DNA of 64,000 nt. It comes from Chara braunii. Its lineage: Eukaryota; Streptophyta; Charophyceae; Charales; Characeae. Each line of letters starts with the position of its first letter. The stretch's first letter is position 1. The notes beneath the pieces were generated by a model. That model did not search any database. It saw nothing but the letters and a program-made list of their open reading frames with translations, and was not told where the DNA came from. Both the position numbers and the translations under genes were made by a program. The stretch covers positions 1,409,497-1,473,496 of the forward strand of contig BFEA01000304.1 of NCBI GenBank assembly GCA_003427395.1, given 5' to 3'. Of this stretch, positions 1-10,130 are shown one piece after another.

Positions 1-30
1 TTTTTTTTTTTTTTTTTTTTTTTTTTTTTC
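1..30. repeat. poly-T tract at window edge
   Basis: The window opens with about 29 T residues and then unique sequence. This could be the poly(A) tail of a minus-strand retroposon lying to the right, or a simple repeat. Nothing downstream is recognisable as a retroposon body. Confidence 0.6.
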
Positions 31-1008
31 TTCTTCTCGATTTTCCCAACAGACAGTGAATTGTGAAGGCGTGTGCGGATTTGCTCCTGTTCGTGGATCC
101 CCATCCGTGACCTGCGCCCTGCCTGTGCGATGGGTGCAATATCACGCACATCATGTCTCTTGGTCATCAGAATGACTTCCCATCCAATCGGCACACCCGC
201 AACGCTGAAGCTGTCCGTTACTCTCCAGTGACGAAAAGAGAAGTAGAACAGAAAGAGCTAAAAAAAAGAAAAAAAAGAAAAAAAGAAAACACTGAACGAG
301 TTGTTATGCTTGCTCTGCCTCTTTGTGTAACTAGATGGCAGAACAAATCACGAAGGGTGTATGGAAAGACGTATTTGCATGCTGGAGACAGTCGTCCCCC
401 CAACACAACGCACCCTCATTTTGACTGTGTCAGGCCGGAAACATGCCTTGTATACGTTCATTTTCAGGGTGCGCTATGTTCGGGGGAAGACGGTAGCGTA
501 AGAAGCCAACTGCAAAGGGTTATCACCCTGTCAATGTGGGAGTTGTAGTCGTTATAAAATAGAACCAGAAAAAGAGTTGTTGTGTGCTTGGTCTGCCTCC
601 TTTGTCATGCGCTTGCGAATCTCTTGTTCTGCCGTTTTGTGGCTCAGATCTATTCTTAAAATCAAGGGTGATCAGATTGCCAGTCTCTTTGTAATGCCTT
701 TTTTTTTTTTTTGGCGTGTGTGATTTGGATCGCAAACCAACTCTTCAAAGGGGTAGAATACTGAGGAGCGGAATGCGCTGCAGGGAGCTTACGGATATGA
801 AGGCAGCCGCATGGATTTGGATGGTCACAGCCTCAACGGCAGTGGCCGTGACGGGGGAATGAGGGTATCGTTTTTGTTTTCTGCAATCCGCCTGGTGTCT
901 CTTTGATCAGATTGCAAGTCTCTTGTTATGCCTCATTTTGATATTGGATTGCAAAGCAGGTCTTAAAGGGGTATATATCGTTCTGCAGGCGAGTGTGTTT
1001 TGACATCC
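31..1008. other. unassigned DNA with one repeat related to the retrozyme interior
   Basis: No gene is recognised. The segment at about 797-860 (TGGATGGTCACAGCCTCAAC and flanks) recurs at about 1888-1950, inside the hammerhead-bearing element, so an older relative of that element may lie here. The phrase GATCAGATTGC-AGTCTCTT occurs at about 670 and again at about 906. Confidence 0.5.
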
Positions 1009-1378
1009 TGGTTGGTCTTGTTCCGTCGTTTGGCCTGTAGTTGGCGGGGGCGGTGCTTGCATGTGGGACTTGTCATCTAGGATTGTCATTTAGGATTTGT
1101 TTTAATTTTGTTTGATTCGATTTTGTTATTGGGCATCCTGGTTGGTTGTTTCCCGTTGTTCGGCCCTTTGAGCGCGGGGCGGTGCTTGTATGTGGGAATC
1201 GTCATCTGGGATTGTCTTTTTCAAGTTGTCACACTGTGATCAAGGGCGCAGGAGCCTGCCTTTATTTTCTTTGTAGATAAGAATGTTTTGATATCCTGGT
1301 TGGTCTCGTCCCGTCGTTTGGCCTGTGAGCTGCGGGGCGGTGCTTGCATGTGGGACGTGTCATCTGGGATTTGTTTTG
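1009..1378 (+). repeat. three diverged direct repeats of about 85 bp
   Basis: Three copies share CATCCTGGTTGGT, then TTTGGCCTG or a variant, then GGCGGTGCTTG-ATGTGGGA and GTCATCT-GGATTGT. They start near 1009, 1135 and 1293. Spacing is uneven. No coding potential is evident. Confidence 0.7.
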
Positions 1379-1504
1379 TTGCCCCCTGTTCTGTATTATT
1401 TCGCTGTTCCCTTCCTCTTTTCTTTGCCTCTTTGCCTTCTGGCTGTGTGCAAGTGGGTCGATATGACACACGGGGGTGGGGGCAGCCGCCGCTCAACCTA
1501 CATC

Positions 1505-1542
1505 CTGTCTCTTATACACATCTAGATGTGTATAAGAGACAG
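1505..1542. other. Nextera mate-pair junction adapter left in assembly
   Basis: The 38 bases are the Tn5 mosaic-end adapter CTGTCTCTTATACACATCT joined to its exact reverse complement AGATGTGTATAAGAGACAG. That head-to-head join is the known circularisation junction of Illumina Nextera mate-pair libraries. It is synthetic, and the genomic bases on each side may not be adjacent in the real chromosome. A predicted reading frame across it contains SYTHLDVYKRQ, a peptide known from adapter contamination. Confidence 0.97.
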
Positions 1543-1657
1543 GTGTAGATGTGACGATATATATATAGTTTTCCATCTGGTGTGGGTGAGTGATTGTCTA
1601 CTTTGATTTTGGTTAAGGTGGATTATCACTTACAGTGTAATCAGTGAGGGGATTCTA

Positions 1658-1715
1658 CAGACTGTTGAGGGTTCAGCCTCCTGATGAGTCGGTGAAACTC
1701 CGACGAAACAGTTTG
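1658..1715 (+). ncRNA. type III hammerhead self-cleaving ribozyme, all core bases present
   Basis: Stem III pairs 1658-1665 (CAGACTGT) with 1708-1715 (ACAGTTTG): 8 bp with one G-U. The cleavage position H17 is T1666. Stem I is GAGG 1667-1670 with CCTC 1677-1680, closed by a 6-nt loop. The core CTGATGA is 1681-1687. Stem II is GTCGG 1688-1692 with CCGAC 1700-1704 and a 7-nt loop. GAA is 1705-1707 and A15.1 is 1708. Every invariant position of the hammerhead consensus is filled. Cleavage is predicted after 1666. Stem I is short, so activity may depend on contacts between loops I and II. Confidence 0.88.
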
Positions 1716-1782
1716 TCACAGCCCCTCGTTTGTTGTCCTCTTCTCCCTCTCTGCCTACGGTTTACCGGGCAGTTCTATTTGA

Positions 1783-1783
<1 letters not shown>

Positions 1784-1830
<47 letters not shown>

Positions 1831-1868
1831 CGGCAGTTCTGTTTGTGATGATATATATATATATATAT
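1784..1868. repeat. (TA)n microsatellite pair inside the retrozyme-like element
   Basis: Two (TA)n runs follow the repeated phrases GACGATAT and GATGATAT. The same GACGATAT boundary before (TA)n recurs at about 20318 and 22369, next to other mobile fragments. Confidence 0.85.
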
Positions 1869-2307
1869 TGTTCGATGAAGCACAAGCGTAGCTGCATGGG
1901 GTTGGATGGTCACAGCCTCAACGGCAGTGTTCGGTATGGGGGGAGGAGTCGTTTTTTGCCATGCAGCTTGGCCTCTTTTCTTGCCTGATTGATTGGTTTT
2001 GCACATCTTCAATTTTGCACAGAGATAGCTGTTTTCCACAAACCCCAAAAGAGTCAAAAGACTACATATCTCCACATGTTTTGTGCGTGTTTTGCCGGCT
2101 TGTGATGGGGTGTGAACCGACAGTCTGCAGAGGGTGTGAGTGAGTGATAGTCTGCTTTGATTTTCGTCACAGGTACCTTGAGGGCAGTGGTTGGTGGTCC
2201 CCACCTCCTCGGAGGGTATCATCAGTTGGCGGGCAGTCGTCCATGCTTAACCACAGCCGGGGTTAAGGTGGATCATCACTTACAGTGTAATCAGTTAGGG
2301 GATTCTG

Positions 2308-2365
2308 CAGACTGTTGAGGGTTCAGCCTCCTGATGAGTCGGTTAATCTCCGACAAAACAGTTTG
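2308..2365 (+). ncRNA. second type III hammerhead, core G12 replaced by A
   Basis: The layout matches the first motif: stem III 2308-2315 with 2358-2365, H17 at T2316, stem I 2317-2320 with 2327-2330, CTGATGA at 2331-2337, stem II 2338-2342 with 2350-2354. The triplet that should read GAA (2355-2357) reads AAA. G12 is the general-base guanine of the hammerhead, so this copy is expected to be inactive or severely impaired. All stems are intact, which suggests a recent point loss. Confidence 0.85.
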
Positions 2366-2659
2366 TCACAGCCCCTCGTTTGTTGTCCTCTTCCTTCTTC
2401 CTCACTGCCTGTGGTTTATCTTAGAGCTCTGTTTGACAATATATGTATATGTTCTGTTCTTACGGTAAATACATATTTAATATTATTTATGTATATGTAC
2501 TAAGCTGTATTCTGCAGGAAGCAAGCTGGCGTAAGAAAGTAGCTGGACACTCTCAAGGCCACCAAGTGAAGTGCTTAGAACAAAAAACTGGCGGCAGTGT
2601 GCGTGATTCTGATCAGCAGACAGCACTTCAACTGGGTATGGATGGATCCTCTCACAGTC

Positions 2660-2661
<2 letters not shown>

Positions 2662-2700
<39 letters not shown>

Positions 2701-2762
2701 TGATAATAATAATAATAATGATGATAATAATAATAATAATGATGATAATAATGATAACAGTA
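2662..2762. repeat. (AAT)n/(GAT)n trinucleotide repeat
   Basis: About 100 bp of TAA units are interspersed with TGATGATAA. Reading frames through it give poly-Asn/Asp and are not genes. Confidence 0.95.
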
Positions 2763-4174
2763 ATAGAAGCATTGCACTAGCAATGCTATTGGTCGTATTC
2801 CTTATGGTTGTGTGCGCTCTTCAAATGCCAGCCCCAGTAGTAGCGCTTGCATATTGCTACCGTGGATGAATGTCCGCGTGCCCGAGGCTAGGGGACTGTG
2901 ACTTGGTGTCGGTGCCTTGTGACCTCCACTTCTTTGTGACCTCGACTTCTTTGTGAGGGCATGCGCAGTGACTGTGCGCGCCTTGAACCGCAAGCATTGT
3001 CTCTGCCAGAGTCTCGATGATAGAAATTGGCTAGTGTTGCAGCCATGGCCGCCTCTTTCCTCATGGGAAGTGCCTGTCGCACTCAGAATTGCGTTGTCCA
3101 CTTTGGTCTCTGAATCCATTTGGGCACCAAGGGGGTGCCTGTGAACCCAGGAGATCCTCATGAGGTTATGCAGCCCGTAGGAAAGTGGATGGTTAAACTG
3201 CCAGTACTCGCTAAAGTAGTGCCCGTTAACAAGCATCAATCTTAGGAAACGTGCGGGCCTCTACTCTATTTTTTCCTGCGGGCGATAGCTGGGCCAGGTA
3301 CCGGTGGTTTAAAGCCAGAACTACTACTACGCACACCTGACCTGCCGATCCCACGAGACCCCAATGCAATACTAGGCTTTTGCAGTCGGGGAGGGGAAAA
3401 CCCCACGCCTATGTGGTCGCCAGACTCGTCCCCTAGGTCTTTTGTGCGTGAAGGGCAGGATATAGATGATGGACGGATTCCTGAGGCCGCGCCAGGCCAT
3501 GTGGCAGACTGGGATTTTTGTTGCTGCCGCATGGTGGTGGGTCTTTGAATGTGGCTGTCACAAATCTACCTACCAAGCGGAAAGTCCTCCCCCCATAAGA
3601 AGGCAAGAGGTAGTGGGGTGGGCGTGAATGAGGAAGAAGAAAAGAAAGGAAGGAATATGTGGTAGCGCTGAGTGGAGTCGGATATTGCACCATCGCTAGT
3701 GAAGGAATTTAGTTAGTGTCTGAAGGCAGTCCTCCTCCAAAAGGATGTCAGGAGTTGCAGGCGGTGCGAACAAAAAACAGGAAGATACACAAAAGAACGT
3801 AACGTTCGCACTAGTGCGCTCTGCGACATTCGTTTTGATCGATACTGAGAAGATTAGCATTGCCTCTGCCGTCTCAAGACTGACACGCACAGTCGAGAAA
3901 AAGGTCCAAAAAAGAAAAAAGTAAAGAGATCCGTTCACACTGGTACTTTCCCTTTTTGGTTTCTGGAGTTCGTATAAATAGTTTCTTTCTTTTAATATGG
4001 TTTTCTTATTCCTGATTTATTTGTGTTTTTGTGGCTCAGATGCAAGATTTTCCCGTGCGTGTGTTCGTCAGCGGGAAGTGGGTGCACCCCCGTTTGCCCA
4101 AAAAAGCACCCTTGCATACGGAAGGGCAAGGACAGTGTCGACAGTTACAGTCTGATCTCGTCTTGTTTACGGTA
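2763..4174. other. unassigned DNA
   Basis: Only short, composition-driven reading frames on both strands. I see no conserved protein motif, RNA gene or repeat. Confidence 0.5.
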
Positions 4175-4320
4175 GAGGTGTCGGGCACAACAAAGGAGAT
4201 AACACAGGGCCCTTGTTTGGAGAGGAGTGAGGGAGGTGTCGGGCACAACAAAGGAGATGACACAGGGCCCTTGTTTGGAGAGGAGTGAGGGATGATATGA
4301 ATGAATGAATGAATGAATGG
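4175..4320 (+). repeat. 58-bp tandem duplication plus ATGA microsatellite
   Basis: A 58-bp unit beginning GAGGTGTCGGGCACAACAAA occurs at 4175-4232 and again at 4233-4290, almost identical, which suggests a recent duplication. It is followed by about five ATGA units. Confidence 0.9.
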
Positions 4321-5689
4321 ACATAAAAAAACGACAGTCGTCATGACCGCCGCTGTCATTAACCATGCCTCGCTGGAACGGCCTTTGGCAAACAGCATTA
4401 TGCTGATTGTAGAGCGCGCCAGGATGCGAGAACAGGGGGAGTTCCCTTCCAGTAGGGAAAGGAACAAAAAAAAAGCATGAGAGGAGAGGGAGCATTACAG
4501 GTGAGCATGATTCCAGGTACTCACTTCGTCTAAGGTCCCCCGTGTCCAGCATCATCATGTTTGATTCCCTGAGGACTGTATTGATCTTGCATTTCGCTTC
4601 CACCCCTTCGGGTCTTCTTGCTTGACCGTGCCCTTTGTTTTTGTCTTGCTGGTTGATGGTGCGCTTTGTTGTTGATGGACTGTGGCAGTGTTTCAGGGTT
4701 TAATTGGTGTACATATGCTGGCCGACTCCACACCCTCGACACCGGATGGGTGCCGACACAGGTGTCCCACTTGCCAACCTCCATCCCTACGAATGTCTCA
4801 CACTTGCGAGACTCCACCACACCCTGCAGTCATCATGTCAGATCTGACACGTCTGCGACTTGCCCAGCCCGGCTGATGTGATAACATCCACATCCTTCGT
4901 CTCTCGGTAAGCTTAGGTCCTTGTTGCGTGCTCGTGTGTGTCGAAGCGCGGACAGCGCAAACGCCCGCATAGATCAGATCCTTGTTTTTTTCCGGCTTCC
5001 TCTCCTGTCGCGTCTTTCTACGATCACTGCCTACCCTCCTCCTGCTTCAGGTTCCTTATCAACGCCTGCTCATCATACTGCATCTCTGTTTTGTGTCCGT
5101 GTAATGTTGGTGTGTACCGTGTTGGTCTACTGCAGGTGGTCTGGTGTGCCGACTTTTCTTTTCTGTGGTTGTCTAGGGGAGTGTTTGCGATGCAGATATA
5201 CCTGCACACACATCTGTTGTGAACTTGAATTGGCTTTGCAGGCATCTGTGAGCCTGTTTTCTTTTTGTCCGTAAAGAGTCTTTCAGGGTATCCTTCCCCT
5301 TCCACTGCTCGGTCTGGCAGACTCTTCAACACCACAACTTGGAAAGAAAAAAAAAAAGAAATGTATATTTTTTCCTTGAAAGAAAAAGAAAACAGGTCAA
5401 CACAACACTGAGGTGGACGCACACTTACGCCATCCTGACCCTACACAGACAGGCTATTATTTGTGTTGGTGTCCTTAAAAAATGCCCTTGGGTGTTGTCA
5501 TGGGGTGACGATGCTGCCGTCTGACCCCTCCAGCTGCGAACGTTCCAGAGGCGTTCCTCGGTCTCTGATACATGTGGTGGACACATATTTTTGGACCGTA
5601 ACATGGGGTCTCAGGCGAGCAGTTGTGGCGCTCTGGTTTTTCTTTTCCCCCTCGAATGGATTGCCGTATTCTGTTCGTTGATTGCATCT
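4321..5689. other. unassigned DNA
   Basis: No recognisable gene, RNA or repeat. Short reading frames lack family motifs. Confidence 0.45.
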
Positions 5690-5720
5690 GGATTCGAACT
5701 TGGGTCTGTATGTCAACAGT
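5690..5720 (-). repeat. tRNA-like (SINE?) B-box fragment
   Basis: Read on the minus strand, 5690-5720 contains ACAGACCCAAGTTCGAATCC. This is closely similar to ACAGACCCAGGTTCGAACGC at 54086-54105. GGTTCGAA is the tRNA T-arm/B-box core, and both copies are preceded by CTGTTGA-AT. This fits the 3' part of a tRNA-derived SINE, but no A box or tail is clear. Confidence 0.35.
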
Positions 5721-6414
5721 TCATGGGTGTAGCAACATAGCTAGGTCCGTTGGTTGTATCACTCTTTTTCCGGGAAAGACTAGAGTGTTTTTTGAATGGG
5801 TAGGATGATATAATGTTGGTGTGTGGAGTGTATTTCATACTGGGTATGGAATCTCGATCTCTGCTGTCGTCCATGGCTGCTTTAGAGAACAAAAGATGCC
5901 ATCCGTATCGCAAAATAATGTTGCCTGAAGCGTTTGGTTGCGGGGTTCGAGTACATTATTATATATTTAGTATGCAATGTTCGTCTTTCCTGTCTTTCTT
6001 GGCTGCTTCAGGGGCCACCTCAATGACCCATACTAAACATAGTACTGATGAGGAAAACTTACTGGATGACCATACACAGAAAAGATTAAACACGTTAACT
6101 CGGACCTGATAAGGTGACGACTTGATGGAATATGCAGAGCTCACACAATGGACTGCAGGCGACCAAACCACGGGTACTTGGCCCAGCTATCGATGCTGAG
6201 CCGGCTGCGCCAAGTTTTCCACGAACCGCCGCGGCGCTGTTTTGACTATTTGTTTTGGCTGGCGCCTCCAGCCATTGAGGTCTGGTACCCGGAAGCCCAG
6301 AAGTGTTGCCGGGCGTTAACGACAACGCGGGCCGATGTATGTGGCAAGTACTGGTGGTTCAAGACTTGGGCGTTTTTGTTTCTGTGTTCTTTTGGTGGGT
6401 GAAAGTGCAAGCAA

Positions 6415-6599
6415 TCGGCATCTTCCTGCTTCGTTGGATGCTTGTCCCAGCTCAGTCATGTGGCATGTAAATGGAGCTGCCATGATGCGCACTGTTCACA
6501 AGATTTCTCTTCGAGACATTCCGATTGGGTCATGGCTGCTGACTTATATGACACGTGATAGAGTTGGGACAAGCATCCAAAGAAGCAGGAAGATGCTGA
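6415..6599. other. 185-nt hairpin with about 70-bp arms (pre-miRNA-like or small MITE)
   Basis: Left arm 6415-6484 is the reverse complement of right arm 6531-6599 with few mismatches, several of them G-U wobbles if transcribed. The loop is about 46 nt. The best-paired stretch lies around CTTCCTGCTTC and TTGGATGCTTGTCCCA. This is the size of plant miRNA precursors, but a short inverted-repeat transposon would look similar. No TSD is evident. Confidence 0.65.
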
Positions 6600-7344
6600 T
6601 TTCCCACCCCACCAGTACCCCCGCCACGAAAAACCTACCTAGGGGGACTGGTAGCATATTTTGATGAGGGCTACCGGTAGAAGTGTATGGAGAACCGGCA
6701 CAATGGCAAAACCGGGAAATGTGTGGAACTGCCGCAGCTATTTCTTTCGTGGATCAAAGGATTAAAAAAAATATATATATATATATACATATATATTTTT
6801 CGGGGAATGAGCAGGACCTAATAATTTACAGGCCGCCTAATTTTCAGGTTTTTCAAGGCATTCTTCTGAGCGCGAAAAATCACTCAAGTTAGGGTACATT
6901 TCCCTTTGGCCCACAAGTCGGGGAGTGGTAAAAATGGAAAGTGCAGTGTGCACCGAATTAGCGTGGCAACTATTTGAGGGTGAAAACTTTTTTTTTTTTT
7001 TTTTTTTTTTCATATCTTTCCTAGAAAGTTCAGGACCTAATCTATGGGATGACCTAAAATTTCAGATTTTACTGTTGATTATGTGAATTTTGAAGTGCTA
7101 AAAATCACCGAAGTTAGGGTACTTTTTAGTTGCGAGATTGGGCTGCCAGTAACCAACGGTCGCCGCCCTTCCGTAAAACCTGGCCCTAACTCGCCGGAGG
7201 CAAGTTTCTGGGTGGTGGGGGGATTGGTGCGCGGTGATTTTTGTTTTTTGTTTACAAGTGTTTTCTTATTTTTTTAAAATAGAGAATAAAAAATCACGTA
7301 TTTCAATTGAAAAAAACGTAATAAAAAAAGGAAATTTTAATTTT
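6600..7344. other. AT-rich unassigned DNA
   Basis: Contains a short (AT)n run at about 6768-6795 and a T run at about 6990-7010. No gene recognised. Confidence 0.5.
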
Positions 7345-7401
7345 TCGTGTGTGTGTGTGTGTGTGTGTGCTTGATTGGTGGGGAAGGGCGACCCCTTCCC
7401 C

Positions 7402-7438
<37 letters not shown>

Positions 7439-7700
7439 AAAAGAAAACGGAAAAAACAAAAATGTGTGTGTGTGTGTGTGTGTATGTGTGTGCACGCGCG
7501 TTTGTGTGTGTGTGTGTGTGTGTGTGCGTGCGCGCGCGTGTGTGTGTGTGCGTGTGCTCAACAAACCAACCAACCAACCAATCAATCAATCAAGCAATCC
7601 CCCCCCCAAAAAAAAAACAATCAAACCAATCAATCAATCAATCAATCAACCAATCTACGAATTAATCAATCAATCAATCCAAAAAAAAAAAAAAAAAACT
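7345..7700. repeat. cluster of (GT)n and (CAAT)n microsatellites with a perfect palindrome
   Basis: (GT)n runs at about 7347-7369 and 7462-7556 alternate with (CAAT)n and (CAAC)n runs. Between them, 7371-7388 and 7393-7410 are perfect 18-bp reverse complements with a 4-nt loop. The reading frames (poly-Cys/Val, poly-Asn/Gln) are artefacts of composition. Confidence 0.93.
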
Positions 7701-10130
7701 AAGCCATGGTACAATAGAACGGGAAAGATAGAAAAAAAAACCCAACAATGATAGGGGGTCCATTATTTTTCTCCCCCCCCTCAATATGGACCTCCCCGTT
7801 TTTAATTTTTTTGTTTTTTTTTCAATGCGGGGGCATGGGGCCTGGGGTGCGCCCCCGGAATCCCGACCCCGACCTCAACCTCCAGTACCCCCTCCCCGTC
7901 GCCCGCGGCGAGCCTTTTTCAACCGCAGCCGCAGCGGTCATGACCGCGGGCTCGCGGTTGACCGCATGGGCCGCGGTCATGCCCGCGGTGACCGCGGCCT
8001 ACGGGGATACATAGATTTGAATATGATTTTATCTTACTCTTGCCTTGTTTCCTCGTGACCCTTTTTTTCCCCATCTCCATTTGAACTTGGAATTGAGGTG
8101 GTTGAGTATCTAGGATGTCTTCAAGGAACAGAGATTATATAAGATTTTCCCTACTCCTTGCTTGTGACCCCCTTTCTTCTCATCTCCACCCCACCTGACT
8201 GAATGATTTTTCTTTAATTTTTATGGCACAGTTCTGTGTAGTGTCGGGGAACCCTACGTCACAAATCCACTTTTTTTGTTTTTTTTTGCTTTCGCGCAAC
8301 GCATCAACGGGGAGACCATCATTTCCAAGGTGATGTGAGCGTTGCTGGGATCAAACCCATGTAGTAGCTCTGATATAGAATCATGCAGCCCAATCCCTCA
8401 GTCTTCCCTTCTTTTTAGAATTTGTATTCCTTATTTGTTGTCCTGTTCAAACTAATCGGATGCATGCACAAAAGGAAAAGCAACAGAAAGAAATGTTATG
8501 GATGAATGCTGTCAAACTGCGCGTACGAGTATGCATTGGTTGAAGCCAGTGACGTTTGTCCACAACAGGCTCGTGGCGGGACGGGTGACATGGATTCTCC
8601 TACTCGTGACGTAACGTCTAAAGCGGCAAGGATATGCCACCTTAGGCAAAAAGTTGAGCAGTTTTAGATGACTGGAAGGTTCGAGGCCAAAGGATTACGA
8701 CGGTGGAATAATCAACGGCGGGGAAGGACTTGCAAATGAGTAAGCAAAGAGGTAACAGCGTATGGAGTACGGCGTATTTATGAACAATGCGTACAATGAA
8801 TGATGTTGATAATCCCTTTTCGAACTTGCCCCCTGTATCCTAACAAACATGGTTGTATCCCTCAGTTTGAGCAGTGTTGTTGCCTACGTATATGCAAAAT
8901 TTAAATTTAACTCGTGTATTCGACTGTGATTTCTTGTATATACTCTACGTGTTTTCCTTTCATTTTTGGCCCTTCTTATACATTTGCTACCATGGCGAGA
9001 AAAGCAACCTCCGAGGAAATCCCCTCCTCATCCATTTCAGCCCACCCTCAACAGTCGTACTTCTCCTTTGAGACGACCATCGATGACCGAACACAAGCGG
9101 GGTTCGTAGAGAGATAAAGTTTGAGGCTACGAGCTGTCTAAGGATGGAAGGGGTAGGGCCAAACGAAACTTCCATAAAGAGAACATCTCTTAGAAAGGTT
9201 TCACTTTTTTTGTCCACCCTGCTAAAGATGAGTGATATGTGATAGTGAGGGGCAGTTAACGAAGTACAATAAATGTTAGTAGCCAATATAAAAAATTTGA
9301 CTATCAATTTCATACCTCGACACCCAGCTGCTCATGGTGTTTTAAGATTAGTTTTCGAAATGAATGGAGAAGTGGTGGAACGTGCCAGATGAAACGTACT
9401 CACAGAATAATTGGAGATACCACAAGCGAATACCATGTAACTTAATTGGCTACAAGTAGAATAAGCAATAACCCTTATGGTTCCCTCTACACACCATGGT
9501 CGCAAATTTCCCAAATATCAAGTTCAAGTGTCTACAATTAATATAGAGTTTCAAGAGCCATCTCCCTCCAAGGTCGAAGTGAACTGGTTGAGGAAACAAT
9601 TGGAACAATTTAAGGGAATGTCACAGACGAGGGAAGTAATCGTTACTTAAGTCAACCACAACATTTTTACTATCTTGTGCCTCTGTTTGAGAAGCAATAT
9701 TAATCTTCTAGCTCGAGGATGCTATGCATGACCATTGAAGTCTATGTCAATCCATGGCCCCATGTGAGAGCCGCTAGGTCAGAGAAACTTTGGGAGAAGG
9801 TCATGAAAATGTATCTATGGGTGGAGTTCAGACGTGCCCCTCTTTTAACTTATGGATGGAGTTCAAACATGCCCCTCTTTTAAACAACCAGTACCTTTTG
9901 AGCTTCTTTTGATTAGGGCTGAGTACCACCATGCATGTGAAGCTTTTGTCGCAGCGCAGTGCTGGTGTGATCTTTTTTTTTTTTTTTTTTTGGTTAGTGC
10001 TGGCAACCATTTTGGTCCTGGTACGTTTGCCCTTTATCGCCCTCCAAAGAATGCAGCGTAGGTTATATTTACGGTCTTGCCTTCCAACATGAAAGGTAGG
10101 GGTGGTTTAAGGTTTCAATCCTAACAGAAA
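7701..10130. other. unassigned DNA
   Basis: A GC-rich patch at about 7900-8000 carries interlocking CCGCGGTCATG palindromes. The rest has no recognisable gene, RNA or large repeat. The T runs at 9973-9990 and elsewhere are simple. Confidence 0.45.

Larger units (their letters stand above)
1609..2440 (+). mobile_element. retrozyme-like element: two hammerhead-bearing direct repeats
   Basis: Segments 1609-1790 and 2258-2440 are direct repeats. Each runs from GGTTAAGGTGGAT-ATCACTT through a type III hammerhead to CACAGCCCCTCGTTTGTTG and a (TA)-rich tail after TTTGAC. The predicted cleavage sites lie 650 nt apart, so transcription through both motifs could release a monomer of about 650 nt. Retrozymes are non-autonomous plant retroelements with hammerheads in their long terminal repeats and circular RNA intermediates. 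I do not see a tRNA-primer site of the usual type between the repeats, so the LTR-retrozyme assignment is an inference. A non-LTR tandem retrozyme is equally possible. Confidence 0.7.

Noticed and set aside
1288-1548. 86-codon frame ending in SYTHLDVYKRQ
   Set aside because: The end is a translation of the Nextera junction adapter, so the frame is an artefact.
6046-6060. CTGATGAGGAAAAC, resembling a hammerhead core
   Set aside because: There is no room for stem II between CTGATGA and GAAA, and no flanking stems.
8370-8390. GCTCTGATATAG as a reverse tRNA-Met primer-binding site
   Set aside because: The match to the PBS ends after about nine bases and no LTR adjoins it.
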